Shown here: in pieces, positions 10,082-19,587 of the stretch
Numbering within the stretch: the stretch's first letter is position 1
Layout: the number at the start of each line of letters is the position of its first letter
Assembly (NCBI RefSeq): GCF_024730565.1
Contig: NZ_CP077725.1
Coordinates: 434,001 to 498,000, forward strand
DNA: 64,000 nt
Reading direction: 5' to 3'
Source: Clostridium sp. CM027
GTDB lineage: Bacteria; Bacillota; Clostridia; Clostridiales; Clostridiaceae
Made by a program: the position numbers and the translations under genes
Notes under the pieces: model-generated
Seen by the model: only the letters and a program-made list of their open reading frames with translations
Databases searched by the model: none
Told to the model about the DNA's origin: nothing

Positions 10082-12019
10082 ATGAGAATTAATATGTTAG
10101 AAGTTGAAACTTCCAATAAAATTGCTGCAGGTGAGGTTGTAGAGCGGCCGTCGTCTGTAGTCAAGGAGCTCGTGGAAAACAGTATAGATGCTGGTGCTAA
10201 AAATATTAGCATAGAAATCGTTGATGGTGGTCAAAAAACCATAAAGATAACTGACGATGGCACTGGAATACATATAGATGATATAGAAAAGGCTTTTTTG
10301 CCTCATGCTACTAGTAAAATAAAATATGTTGAAGATATTTATAAAATACATACGTTAGGGTTTAGAGGAGAGGCATTACCGAGTATTGCGTCTGTATCCC
10401 GTACTACATTAAATAGTAGAACTGAAGAATCCTCATTTGGCAAAGAGATATCTCAGTCATCAGGAGATATACTCTACGTTAAAGAAGTAGGATGTAATGT
10501 TGGTACAACAATAGAAGTTAAGGATCTGTTTTTTAATGTTCCTGCAAGGCAAAAATTTTTAAAAACGCCTCAAAGAGAATCGGCTTTAATATCAGATATT
10601 ATAGGCAGGCTTGCATTAGCTAACAATGAGATTTCTTTTAAACTACTAAACAATAGTAAAAAGGTTTTGTCTACATATAGTTCTACAAATCTTTGTGATA
10701 CTATTAGATATATATATGGTAAAGAAGTTGTAGATAATATTACTAGTTTTGAAAGGTATAACGATATAATGTCTGTTCATGGATATATCGGTAATGCACA
10801 GATAAGTCGTGGAAGCCGAAATAGACAAAGTATTTTTGTTAATAAAAGGTATATTAAAAGTGGTCTAATTACAGCGGCCGTCGAAAATGCATTTAAATCT
10901 TTTTTGACTGTTCATAAATTTCCTTTCTTTGTTATATTTTTAGATATTTTCCCTGAGTATATAGATATAAATGTTCATCCACAAAAAACTGAAATTAAAT
11001 TTCAGGAGGATAAAGCTGTATTTAAAATTGTTTTTGACGCAGTGCATACAGCAATTGCTGATAGTTTAAGAGGCAATTTTGATATACCAGAAGGCGATAA
11101 AGCAAATAGCAGTGAGAAAGAAATTGAAGAAAACACCTTAAGAAAAGAAATTTATGATTTTAACAGGACGGTAATAGATGAAAAGGATAGGGAAGAACTA
11201 GAAAAGAGTGTTCAAATCCCAATAGATTTTAATTATAAAACATTAAACAATGAAACGGATAATTTTAAAGAATCATCTTATACAAATGTGAGTGATCTAA
11301 AAGTTACAAGTAATTATGGTAGTGAAGCTACTAATGAGTTACAAATCGCGCGGGTAAGTGAGAATGTTAAAGATAGTAATATAATTAATTATGAGACGGG
11401 TGAAATCACATCACCAAATGAAGTTTCTAAAATTTCAAAGTTTCCAGAGCTTCGAATTATAGGACAATTCAATAAAACCTATATTTTAGGTGAGGTATAT
11501 AATGAGCTTTACCTAATTGACCAACATGCAGCTCATGAAAAAGTATTATTTGAAAAATATAAAAAAGAAATTACAAATTCCGAGGTGCTATCCCAAATTT
11601 TACTTACGTCAATAGTAATAGAGCTTAATCAAGATGATTACACTTATTATATTGAAAATGAAGCAGTGTTTAAAAATTCTGGTTTTGACATTATTGAATT
11701 TGGTGAAAACACAATAAGTATTAGGGAAGTTCCAATAATACTTGGTAAACCGGATATTAAAAATCTCTTTAATGAAATATTAGATAATTTAAAAAACATG
11801 GGCAGTGGTAAAACTGTAGAAGTTAAATATAATCGTATAGCATCTATGGCATGTAAAGCAGCTGTAAAAGCAAATAATCAGCTAACGGAGCTTGAAATGA
11901 ACAAATTAATTGATGATTTAAGATATATTGATGAACCTTTTACTTGTCCCCATGGAAGACCTACAATAATAAAAGTTACACTTAATGAACTTGAAAAAAG
12001 ATTTAAAAGAATACAATAG
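10082..12019 (+). CDS. mutL: DNA mismatch repair protein MutL
   Basis: GHKL ATPase and endonuclease partner of MutS. The N-terminal motifs ENSIDAGAKNI, DDGTGI and GFRGEALPSIASV define the ATPase. After a polar, poorly conserved linker (about residues 345-460) the C-terminal domain has DQHAAHEKVLFE, the DQHA-x2-E-x4-E metal site of nicking MutL proteins, and CPHGRPT near the end. This fits an organism without MutH. 645 residues. ATG 10082 follows GGATGTGAG. It ends 15 bases before miaA. Confidence 0.96.
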   Translation: MRINMLEVETSNKIAAGEVVERPSSVVKELVENSIDAGAKNISIEIVDGGQKTIKITDDGTGIHIDDIEKAFLPHATSKIKYVEDIYKIHTLGFRGEALPSIASVSRTTLNSRTEESSFGKEISQSSGDILYVKEVGCNVGTTIEVKDLFFNVPARQKFLKTPQRESALISDIIGRLALANNEISFKLLNNSKKVLSTYSSTNLCDTIRYIYGKEVVDNITSFERYNDIMSVHGYIGNAQISRGSRNRQSIFVNKRYIKSGLITAAVENAFKSFLTVHKFPFFVIFLDIFPEYIDINVHPQKTEIKFQEDKAVFKIVFDAVHTAIADSLRGNFDIPEGDKANSSEKEIEENTLRKEIYDFNRTVIDEKDREELEKSVQIPIDFNYKTLNNETDNFKESSYTNVSDLKVTSNYGSEATNELQIARVSENVKDSNIINYETGEITSPNEVSKISKFPELRIIGQFNKTYILGEVYNELYLIDQHAAHEKVLFEKYKKEITNSEVLSQILLTSIVIELNQDDYTYYIENEAVFKNSGFDIIEFGENTISIREVPIILGKPDIKNLFNEILDNLKNMGSGKTVEVKYNRIASMACKAAVKANNQLTELEMNKLIDDLRYIDEPFTCPHGRPTIIKVTLNELEKRFKRIQ

Positions 12020-12034
12020 AAAAAAGGTGGAAAC

Positions 12035-12961
12035 ATGAAAGATTTATTTATTTTAGCAGGCCCTACAGCTGTAGGTAAAACAGAAATCTCTATAAAACTT
12101 GCGCAAAAGCTAAAGGGAGAGATCATATCAGCAGATTCAATGCAAATATACAAATGTATGGATGTTGGTTCTGCTAAGATTTCATTCGAGGAGATGAGGG
12201 GAGTTCCTCATCATCTAATAGATATAATAGAGCCTAGTGAAGAGTTTAGTGTGTCTGAGTTTAAAGAAAGAGCTGAAAGTGCTATTGAAGATATAAGTAA
12301 TAAAAATAAACTCCCAATGCTAGTTGGTGGAACTGGGTTTTACATAAATTCGTTAATATACAACTATAGCTTTGCGCGTACCAACAAAGATGAAGAGTAT
12401 AGAGAGTATCTTACAAAACTTTCAGATGAAAAAGGAAACGAATATGTACATAGCTTACTTAAAGATATTGATGAGGAATCTTACAATAAACTATATCCTA
12501 ATGATTTAAAAAGGGTTATTAGAGCTTTAGAAGTGTACAAAGTAAGTGGTAAACCCATGAGTGAGTTTAAATCAGAGCAAAATATTTTGGATATTCCTTA
12601 TAATGTACATTATTTTGTACTAAACATGGATAGACAAAAATTGTATAATAGAATTAACCAACGCGTAGATATAATGTTTGAAAATAATTTAATAGATGAA
12701 GTTATAAAATTAAAAGATATGGGCTACAATTCAGATATGCAGTCAATGAAGGGTATAGGATATAAAGAAGTGCTATACTATTTAAATGGTGAAATATCTT
12801 TAAATGAAGCTATAGAAATGATTAAACAAGGAAGTAGGAATTATGCTAAAAGGCAGCTTACCTGGTTTAGAAAAGATCCAAGAGTAACTTGGATTAATAA
12901 AGATGATTTTAGCAGTGATGATGAAATTGTAGAATATATTGCGGATATGAGTAAATTATAA
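12035..12961 (+). CDS. miaA: tRNA dimethylallyltransferase
   Basis: Transfers dimethylallyl from DMAPP to A37 of tRNAs, producing the MiaB substrate. The P-loop GPTAVGKTE is at residues 8-16; SADSMQIYK and [10 protein letters not shown] are conserved substrate contacts. 308 residues. AAAGGTGG precedes ATG 12035. In many clostridia hfq follows miaA; here a MYG1-family gene follows 21 bases on and no hfq is seen nearby. Confidence 0.96.
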   Translation: MKDLFILAGPTAVGKTEISIKLAQKLKGEIISADSMQIYKCMDVGSAKISFEEMRGVPHHLIDIIEPSEEFSVSEFKERAESAIEDISNKNKLPMLVGGTGFYINSLIYNYSFARTNKDEEYREYLTKLSDEKGNEYVHSLLKDIDEESYNKLYPNDLKRVIRALEVYKVSGKPMSEFKSEQNILDIPYNVHYFVLNMDRQKLYNRINQRVDIMFENNLIDEVIKLKDMGYNSDMQSMKGIGYKEVLYYLNGEISLNEAIEMIKQGSRNYAKRQLTWFRKDPRVTWINKDDFSSDDEIVEYIADMSKL

Positions 12962-12982
12962 TAAATATAAAAGAGGTAAATA

Positions 12983-13876
12983 ATGATTAATGAAAAGAAT
13001 ATTAAAACTTTAGGAACACATAATGGAAAATTTCATGCAGACGATGTTATGGCTACAGCTATACTTAGTCTACTACTAGGGGATATAAAGGTAACAAGAA
13101 CAAGAGATGAGAATATACTTAGAACTTTAGATTTTGTATATGACATAGGCTTTGGAGAGTTCGACCATCACCAATTAGACAAAGAAATAAGAGAAAACGA
13201 TGTTCCATATGCTGCTTGTGGTTTGGTTTGGAGAGAGTTTGGGTCAAGAGTAATACAAAAGTTTAATTCTGAATTTGATGAAGAGGACATAAGATCCATT
13301 TTTGATTGTGTTGATAAAAATTTAGTTCAGGGTATTGATGCTACAGATAATGGAATAGATATAAAATCAGAAATTAATGTAACTACAATAAGTGATATAA
13401 TCCAAAGTTTTAATCCTGCATGGGATTCTGATGATTCAAAAGAGGAGGCATTCGAAGAAGCCGTCCGGTATGCTACTGAGGTTATAAAAAGAATAATAAG
13501 CAGACAAGTTTCTGTTATAAAAGCAAGGGTAATAGTAGATGAAGCCTTTCAAAATAGAAAGACTAACGAAATAATGGTTTTAAAAACCGGTTGCCCTTGG
13601 CTTAAACAGTTACTTAAAATAGATATAAATAATGAAATATTGTTTGTTATTTCTCCAAATGATAATAATGCAGAGTATAAGATTCAAACTGTAAAGAAAG
13701 CCGTTGATACTTTTGAAGCAAGAAAAGATTTATTAGAATCGATTAGAGGAAAATCAAGTGAGGAAATAAATTCTATACTTAAAATAGATGATGCTATTTT
13801 TTGTCACAAAGCAGGGTTTATAGCATCTGCTAAAAGCTTGGAAAGTGCTATGAAAATAGGGGAATTATCTATTTAA
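12983..13876 (+). CDS. MYG1-family (UPF0160) protein
   Basis: A 297-residue member of the MYG1/UPF0160 family, DHH-like metal-dependent phosphoesterases. GTHNGKFHADDV at residues 11-22 and GEFDHHQ near residue 57 supply the expected His/Asp metal ligands. Eukaryotic MYG1 has 3'-5' RNA exonuclease activity; the bacterial role is not settled. AGAGGT precedes ATG 12983. It appears to be the last gene of the mutS-mutL-miaA operon and ends at a convergent terminator. Confidence 0.85.
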   Translation: MINEKNIKTLGTHNGKFHADDVMATAILSLLLGDIKVTRTRDENILRTLDFVYDIGFGEFDHHQLDKEIRENDVPYAACGLVWREFGSRVIQKFNSEFDEEDIRSIFDCVDKNLVQGIDATDNGIDIKSEINVTTISDIIQSFNPAWDSDDSKEEAFEEAVRYATEVIKRIISRQVSVIKARVIVDEAFQNRKTNEIMVLKTGCPWLKQLLKIDINNEILFVISPNDNNAEYKIQTVKKAVDTFEARKDLLESIRGKSSEEINSILKIDDAIFCHKAGFIASAKSLESAMKIGELSI

Positions 13877-13898
13877 AACTGATATAAGGAAAATAGAT

Positions 13899-13954
13899 AA
13901 AAAGGGCCATCTCAAAATAGAAAGTAATTTCTATTGCGAGATGGCTCTTTTTTC
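13899..13954. terminator. Bidirectional terminator between convergent genes
   Basis: AAAAAGGGCCATCTC pairs with GAGATGGCTCTTTTTT, and inner ATAGAAA with TTTCTAT. It has an A tract on one side and a T tract on the other, so it serves both the MYG1 gene and the minus-strand aminotransferase. Confidence 0.9.
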
Positions 13955-13978
13955 TTTTGGTGTATAATTTAAGTATGA

Positions 13979-15289
13979 TTAACGTATACCCTCATATTTT
14001 CTTAGAAGCTTAACGAATAACTCAGGAACTTTTGCCATGTTTTCTGGAGTTTCTACGAATGCGATACGCATCTGAGTGCTTCCTGGATTAGATTCGCCTG
14101 GTTTAATGTCATAGAAACCTTTCATAGGTGCTACCAGAAGAGTTGTTTCCACTCCGTGGAAATCCACTGAGCCTTCTTGGGCACAATACATAACAAATTC
14201 GATTGAATCAAATCCTGGTTTTACAACATTTCTAACGTCAACTACTGAGTATATAGCTGCATCAGGGCTAGAAACAATAAGACCTGGGTCCAGTTTCTTC
14301 ATACAACTATAGAATTTAAACAAGAGTTTTTTGTAATACTCACGGAGTCCTATACACCATTCATCAAGCTGTTCTTTGCTTTCATGAGCTAGTGCTCCGA
14401 AGATATACTGACCTATTACATTGGCGCAAAGGTTAGCAGTATATTCAGCTACTGATTGAGTATGGAACTCTTCATTATCAGTGATTAAAGCCCCTATTCT
14501 TAAACCACAGGCACTCCATATCTTTGATGCGGTATCGAGACTTATTCTTCTGCCCTCTATGCCAGGTACATCTGCATCAGTGATTCCCCAGATACTTATG
14601 AGGTCACTGTTGACATAATATAGTTCACGATAAGCTTCATCGCTAATCATCCACATATTATATTTTACGCATATTTTAGCAAGTTCTTTAAGAGTTGCAT
14701 AGTCGTAGAGCTGCCCTGTAGGATTGTCGTAAGGGATTACAAGAAGTGCTCCGGGATTATTCTTTTTAATAGATTCTTCAATTTTGTCTAGTTCTGGAAG
14801 GCTGAACTTGCCATCATCGTCTAAATGACGCTTTACTGTAACAGTTTTACGGCCAATTCTTTCTGCAAAAGAAATATAATTTGTATAGGCTGGGTCAATC
14901 ATCATAAGAGGTTTATCATCAGTGCCGGAAGCTCCGCAAACACCAAGTAATAACATCTCAATACCAGTGGATCCACCATCGGTTACCTGAACAAATAATT
15001 TGCTAGTATCAAACCCTTGGCAATTGAGAATGTTTTTAAATGCATCCTGAGCCTCGGCTACACCGGCAGTACCTGAATATCTTACAGTACCCTTTGCAAA
15101 TGGGCTTTCAGGTGAATCCAATGCAAACATTCTTTTCTGCATAGCAGGATTTGTTGGTAGGGAAACGTTTCCAATCGCTACGTTGACCAACTCAGGTTTA
15201 GCTTTACGCTCATTAAATTTCATTTGTCCAATTCTTACGGCTGATGGCATCCTTTTCTTAAAATGTTCCGATATTACTGGTTTATTCAT
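13979..15289 (-). CDS. PLP-dependent class I/II aminotransferase
   Basis: A 436-residue fold-type I aminotransferase. SLDTASKIWSACGLRIGAL supplies the PLP-lysine, IPYDNPTGQLYD and ISDEAYRELYY the cofactor-binding Asn and Asp/Tyr, and TQMRIAFVETPENM the C-terminal substrate-carboxylate Arg. The N-terminus (SAVRIGQMKFNERK, ANIGNVSLPT-like VNVAIGNVSLPT) matches clostridial aspartate/aromatic-type aminotransferases. Exact substrate not assignable. TAGGGGGT lies just upstream of the ATG on the minus strand. It stands alone between a convergent terminator and the IscB element. Confidence 0.9.
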   Translation of the reverse strand: MNKPVISEHFKKRMPSAVRIGQMKFNERKAKPELVNVAIGNVSLPTNPAMQKRMFALDSPESPFAKGTVRYSGTAGVAEAQDAFKNILNCQGFDTSKLFVQVTDGGSTGIEMLLLGVCGASGTDDKPLMMIDPAYTNYISFAERIGRKTVTVKRHLDDDGKFSLPELDKIEESIKKNNPGALLVIPYDNPTGQLYDYATLKELAKICVKYNMWMISDEAYRELYYVNSDLISIWGITDADVPGIEGRRISLDTASKIWSACGLRIGALITDNEEFHTQSVAEYTANLCANVIGQYIFGALAHESKEQLDEWCIGLREYYKKLLFKFYSCMKKLDPGLIVSSPDAAIYSVVDVRNVVKPGFDSIEFVMYCAQEGSVDFHGVETTLLVAPMKGFYDIKPGESNPGSTQMRIAFVETPENMAKVPELFVKLLRKYEGIR

Positions 15290-15699
15290 AAAAAATACCC
15301 CCTAAAATTATAATTTATAAAATATTTAGCTTCTAAGAATATTATAACAGTAAAGTCAAATAATGAATGTAATTATGGTGCGATTAAATTTACTATCTGG
15401 TATTAGGATCGACTTTGAGGTGAAAGTAAGTATATATCCAGGAAAGTGACTAGATTTTATGTGATATAAATTAGAATCATTAAAAGATGTAATTTTTTCT
15501 CCATTGTTAATGTTATAATACTTATTGAAAAAGTTTAGAATGTAAGGGTGTTTATGTTTAGTATATAAAGAAAAACTATGTGCATGTACATAACTGACAG
15601 TAAATTTTCGCATAATATTTTCTATGGTATTCCATAGGTTAACAGGAGCTACTAAACTGCTTAAAAAAATCTAAACAATTTTAAACAAAAGTGAACATA

Positions 15700-15960
15700 T
15701 TTAGTTGTTCATGCAGTGAACGTTGCTTTCAAGCTTAAGTGAGTGTAGCATCTGAAAAGATCGTAGCACGATGAACTACGTGAAATGACAGGTTAAAGAC
15801 GTACCTTTAGATGTACTTCAGTCTGATGCTCTACGATAATGAGGAGGGAAATAATCGAAGGTTTTGCTACGGCTTAATTACGATTAGACACACCGAAATT
15901 CAGTGCACCATCATTTTACATTGGCAAGAAGAAAAATTTCCCGTAAGGAGGTTGACTAGA
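15700..15960 (+). ncRNA. Candidate omega-RNA (HEARO RNA) of the IscB element
   Basis: The 260 bases directly upstream of iscB contain no credible gene but several nested helices. GTAGCATC (15745-15752) pairs with GATGC-TC-TAC (15825-15834), enclosing a CGTAG/CTACG hairpin and a GACGTAC/GTACTTC-like hairpin. Further down lies a CCCGTAAGG segment just before the start codon. IscB genes are known to be preceded by an omega-RNA (originally the HEARO motif) whose 5' end carries the guide. Location and foldedness fit; boundaries are approximate and the guide (probably within about 15690-15720) is inferred. Confidence 0.7.
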
Positions 15961-15961
15961 A

Positions 15962-17197
15962 ATGGTCGAATATTCATTTGTACTGGACTTAGCTGGCAAC
16001 AGACTAAGCCCATGCAACAAAAATAAAGCTTATTACCTTATTAGAAATAAAAAAGCCAAAATGCTTAATAAATTTCCGATGGTAATACAATTGTTTAAAA
16101 TAGTTAAGGAGAATAACAATAATAAAACTAAAACCTATCTTGGAATTGACGATGGGAGTAAACATGTTGGGCTAGGAATAATTCAAGATTGTAATAACAA
16201 AGTAAAACCAATTTTCAAGGGGACTATAGAACTTAGAGATGACGTTTCTAAAAAAATGGCTATAAGAAAAGGGTATAGGACATATCATAGATATCATAAA
16301 AGGTATAGAGAAAAGAGATTTAATAATAGGCAATCATCTAAAAGAAAAGGTAGACTTGCTCCAACGATAATGCAAAAGAAACAATCCATTTTACGAGTTG
16401 TAAACAAAATAACCAAATGGATTAAGATAGATTCGATATATTTAGAAAATGTGTTAATAGACATACGAGTTCTAACTGAAGGTAGAAGTCTATACAAATG
16501 GCAATATCAAAAATCTAATAGACTGGATAATAACATTAGGATAGCGGCACTCATGAGAGATAACTTTACTTGTGTTGATTGTGGTTCTAAAGAAAATTTA
16601 CAAGAACACCACATTAAACCAAGACGTGCTAAAGGAGCCGACAGCATACATAATGTTGTAACATTATGCAAGTCCTGTCACACAAAAACCTTTGGCAGAG
16701 AAATCGAGTTAATAGATCAATATTTAGCTATAATAAAAGGTAGAAAATTAAATCTTAGTGATGCATTGCATGTTATGCAAGGTAAAAAAAACTTACAGAC
16801 TGAACTTAAAAAAATAGCCCCATTATATTTAACTACGGGTGGCGATACTGCAAACCATAGAAATGATTGGGATATAGAAAAAACACACTCAAATGATGCT
16901 TTAGTTATATGTAACGTAGATATCAAAAAAAATAATATTGATATCAAAGACTGGCAAATATCACCTTTACGTAAAAAATCTAAGGGTGACGCAGAGCTAA
17001 TTGTAAAAGGATTTAAGCATAGAGATTATGTAAAGTATACCAAGAAAAATGGAACCGAGTATATTGGATATATTACAGCATTATACCCAAGTAAAAATCA
17101 ATTTAACATGACACGAACAAATGGTGAGATATTAAAAAGATATGGTCTAAAAAGCTTGAAACTATTATCGAGACCAAAATGTATACGGTGGATATAA
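15962..17197 (+). CDS. iscB: IscB RNA-guided nuclease (RuvC-HNH, Cas9 ancestor)
   Basis: A 411-residue protein with full IscB architecture. The N-terminal PLMP-type domain (residues 5-44, LSPC in place of PLMP) is followed by RuvC-I YLGIDDGSKHVG with Asp63, an Arg-rich bridge helix at about 100-131, and RuvC-II with Glu162 (IYLEN). The HNH domain spans about 199-242 (CVDCG, His216-His217, LCKSCH), and RuvC-III carries HSNDALVI. All catalytic residues are present, so it is probably active. AAGGAGG precedes ATG 15962. No TnpA or other transposase accompanies it, so any movement would need one in trans. A homing-type HNH protein is the alternative, but the split RuvC argues against it. Confidence 0.9.
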   Translation: MVEYSFVLDLAGNRLSPCNKNKAYYLIRNKKAKMLNKFPMVIQLFKIVKENNNNKTKTYLGIDDGSKHVGLGIIQDCNNKVKPIFKGTIELRDDVSKKMAIRKGYRTYHRYHKRYREKRFNNRQSSKRKGRLAPTIMQKKQSILRVVNKITKWIKIDSIYLENVLIDIRVLTEGRSLYKWQYQKSNRLDNNIRIAALMRDNFTCVDCGSKENLQEHHIKPRRAKGADSIHNVVTLCKSCHTKTFGREIELIDQYLAIIKGRKLNLSDALHVMQGKKNLQTELKKIAPLYLTTGGDTANHRNDWDIEKTHSNDALVICNVDIKKNNIDIKDWQISPLRKKSKGDAELIVKGFKHRDYVKYTKKNGTEYIGYITALYPSKNQFNMTRTNGEILKRYGLKSLKLLSRPKCIRWI

Positions 17198-17218
17198 TAT
17201 TAAAAATAAGGAGGTGAA

Positions 17219-17267
17219 CTGGTTAATTAAGTCAAATGTATAATTATGTTCAGATTTAATTAACCAG
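17219..17267 (+). repeat. 12-bp perfect inverted repeat between iscB and dinG
   Basis: CTGGTTAATTAA (17219-17230) and TTAATTAACCAG (17256-17267) are exact complements separated by 25 bases. The right arm overlaps the AGGA that serves the dinG start. It may be the right end of the IscB element or a dinG leader hairpin that hides the ribosome-binding site. Confidence 0.6.
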
Positions 17268-17276
17268 GATAAAATT

Positions 17277-19235
17277 TTGTATAAGAAAATAGGACCCACC
17301 TTTGATTATAAAACAAAAAAAGAGTTTCCAAGTAAGTTGATGGATTGGATTGGCGATGTTTTTTACGATATTCTTCCGGAACACGGATATGAGATACGTG
17401 ATGAGCAAATATATACTGCTTTTCAGCTTGCTGATGCAGTTTGTAATAAAAAAGTTCATCTGGCTGAGGCTGAGGTCGGTACCGGAAAGACATTCGCCTA
17501 CTTACTCACTGCAATTGCCTACGCTGGTTTTAGCGGAAAACCTGTAGTAATTGCATGTGCCTCAACAGCACTTCAGGAACAGCTGGCAGGGCCAAAGGGA
17601 GATATTCAAACACTTTCCCGAATACTGGGATTAGAAATAGATGCGCCAATGGCAAAGGATCCTCGTCAGTATGTTTGTGATGAGAGAGTTAGTGGAATAG
17701 GGGGAATGTTTGGCGATGCGACAGCCTCTGATGAGATTAATCAATGGTTAGCCAGGACTACAAAAGGTGAACGCTCAGAAATGCCGCATATATCCGATAG
17801 TGTATGGAGACAGATTGGATGGGATGAGACTATGCCCTGTGATGCCTGTCCCAGAAGAGGCTTTTGTAAGCTTGTTAAGGTAAGGGAACATTACAGATCT
17901 TCCAAGGATTTAATTATCGCTGATCATAATATCTTTTTTCAGGACCTCTGGACAAGGGATGAAAGAATTGCAGACGGTAAAATGCCTATGCTTCCAGATT
18001 ACTCGCTGGTGATTTTTGATGAAGGGCATAAAGTCATACTGCCGGCAGCCATGGGTGCTGGAAGACAAATTCATAAAGAGGATATTGATAATATTATCCT
18101 TTCGATAGAGGAAATCCAGGGAGCAAGAACTTCACTGGTTGTAAGTGCAATTGCCTTGGACCAGGCCAATTCTAACTTTTTCGAAAAACTTAATCAAAAC
18201 GTAATAGATGATGAGCAATCAGAGCGTCTGGGGGTTCGCACCGATGATATACTTCTGAAAGCAGCTGATACTTTTCATAAGGCACTAGATCGGTTGCTTT
18301 TAGATATACAAATTGAGGAAGAGCTATACATAGACGCGCTACCGGAAAGCACGTTACATACCTTTGAAATTCAAATAGAACTATCAATTACAGCCTTAGC
18401 TAGGTTTGGTAGGAATAAAGGTAGAGAGGTTATTACTTGGGTAGATAGGGCAGACGGCAGCTTTTGGGTAGTTCCGCGGAATTTGAGCAATATGCTAGAT
18501 AAACACTTATTTTTGAAAAAATTGCCTGTGGTGTTTACTTCAGGAACTTTAAGTGATAAGGGGGATTTTGGTTACCTTATGAGGACTCTTGGCTTAAAAG
18601 ATCCAGCAATATCAACGGTTGGAAGTCCCTTTGATATTGAGGAACAGGTGGTGGTTTATTTACATCAGCCATCCTTTGAGGCTACTTCCAGTGCCAAGTT
18701 TTCACGCAAAATCAAACAATTACTATGTTTGCTGAAAGAAAATGGAGGAAGAGCGCTGATACTTGTTAACTCTTTGAAGGAAGTCAGGAAAATAAGAAAT
18801 GAAATTAGTGGCTATGAGTTACCTTTTGAAGTTTTATGGGAGGATAAAGGTGAGCGAGGACATCTTGTCCAAAAGTTTCGTGCGGAAGTTACATCTGTAT
18901 TAGTAGGTTCTACTTTTTGGGAGGGAATTGATGTGCCCGGGGAGTCTTTATCTCTCGTTGTAGTTTGGCAGCTTCCCTTTCCTTCCTTAGACCCTTTGAT
19001 TGAAATGAGGCGCAAAGAAGCAGAAGAAGAGGGGATGAATCCACTTATAACCGTTGATTACCCTGAAATGGGATTGAAGTTAAAACAAGGTTGTGGCAGA
19101 TTAATTAGAACTAAGGATGACCGTGGAGCAATAGCTGTCATGGACCAAGTAATAGGAACCCCATGGGAAAAGGTGGTTATGAGGGCTCTACCTAGAGGAT
19201 CGAAAATCAAAACTTTGGAACATAGGGATATTTAA
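17277..19235 (+). CDS. DinG/XPD-family ATP-dependent DNA helicase
   Basis: A 652-residue superfamily 2 helicase. Walker A is EAEVGTGKT near residue 64 and the DEAH box is FDEGHK near 247. An iron-sulfur pattern (YVCDE, then CDACPRRGFC) is inserted between them, as in DinG/XPD. The C-terminal motifs TSGTLSDKG, GSTFWEGIDVPG and QGCGRLIRT are intact. DinG helicases unwind 5'-3' and act at R-loops and damaged forks. The start is TTG 17277 with AGGA 7 bases upstream. Base composition is slightly less AT-rich than its neighbours, hinting at transfer. It lies directly after the IscB element. Confidence 0.88.
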   Translation: MYKKIGPTFDYKTKKEFPSKLMDWIGDVFYDILPEHGYEIRDEQIYTAFQLADAVCNKKVHLAEAEVGTGKTFAYLLTAIAYAGFSGKPVVIACASTALQEQLAGPKGDIQTLSRILGLEIDAPMAKDPRQYVCDERVSGIGGMFGDATASDEINQWLARTTKGERSEMPHISDSVWRQIGWDETMPCDACPRRGFCKLVKVREHYRSSKDLIIADHNIFFQDLWTRDERIADGKMPMLPDYSLVIFDEGHKVILPAAMGAGRQIHKEDIDNIILSIEEIQGARTSLVVSAIALDQANSNFFEKLNQNVIDDEQSERLGVRTDDILLKAADTFHKALDRLLLDIQIEEELYIDALPESTLHTFEIQIELSITALARFGRNKGREVITWVDRADGSFWVVPRNLSNMLDKHLFLKKLPVVFTSGTLSDKGDFGYLMRTLGLKDPAISTVGSPFDIEEQVVVYLHQPSFEATSSAKFSRKIKQLLCLLKENGGRALILVNSLKEVRKIRNEISGYELPFEVLWEDKGERGHLVQKFRAEVTSVLVGSTFWEGIDVPGESLSLVVVWQLPFPSLDPLIEMRRKEAEEEGMNPLITVDYPEMGLKLKQGCGRLIRTKDDRGAIAVMDQVIGTPWEKVVMRALPRGSKIKTLEHRDI

Positions 19236-19385
19236 AATACCACACCTTCTTCAACAGATTCAACACAAGGATCTAACCAGAATTGCGCTGAACAACTATG
19301 CGATTTATCGGGTACAGAGTAGAAGATAGTAAGGTATATCTCTAAGATTGGATCTATTACCATTCGTGCTTATGTTCTTAAGAAA

Positions 19386-19433
19386 TAAGCCAATGATATT
19401 AAAAGTGTCATTGGTTTATGTTATAATTTTTTT
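19386..19433 (+). terminator. Terminator after dinG
   Basis: GCCAATGA (from 19389) pairs with TCATTGG-T (ending about 19415), with a T run shortly after. The roughly 150 bases between dinG and this hairpin hold nothing recognisable. Confidence 0.65.
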
Positions 19434-19449
19434 GAGTTAAGGATGTGTA

Positions 19450-19536
19450 TTAAGTGAAGAACTTATAGCTAATTATGGGAAAGGATATAGTCAAGCAAAT
19501 TTATTTAATATGCTTAGGTTATACGATATATTTTAA
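19450..19536 (+). pseudogene. Remnant of a DUF1016/YhcG-type nuclease N-terminal domain
   Basis: A 28-codon open stretch without a start codon reads SEELIANYGKGYSQANLF followed by NMLRLYDIF. This is the conserved core of the DUF1016 N-terminal domain found in YhcG/PDDEXK nucleases. Nothing else of the gene remains. It marks decay in the accessory region. Confidence 0.5.
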
Positions 19537-19587
19537 AATCATATCTTATTTTTTATAAAAAATATAACTGAAAAAGAGGTATAAATT

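Noticed and set aside
15356-15613. 85-codon minus-strand frame upstream of the IscB element
   Set aside because: No ribosome-binding site and no recognisable domain; it lies in the aminotransferase promoter region.
15962-17197. TnpB or Cas9 assignment
   Set aside because: The PLMP-type N-terminus, single HNH insertion between RuvC-II and RuvC-III, 411-residue length and lack of a CRISPR array fit IscB instead.
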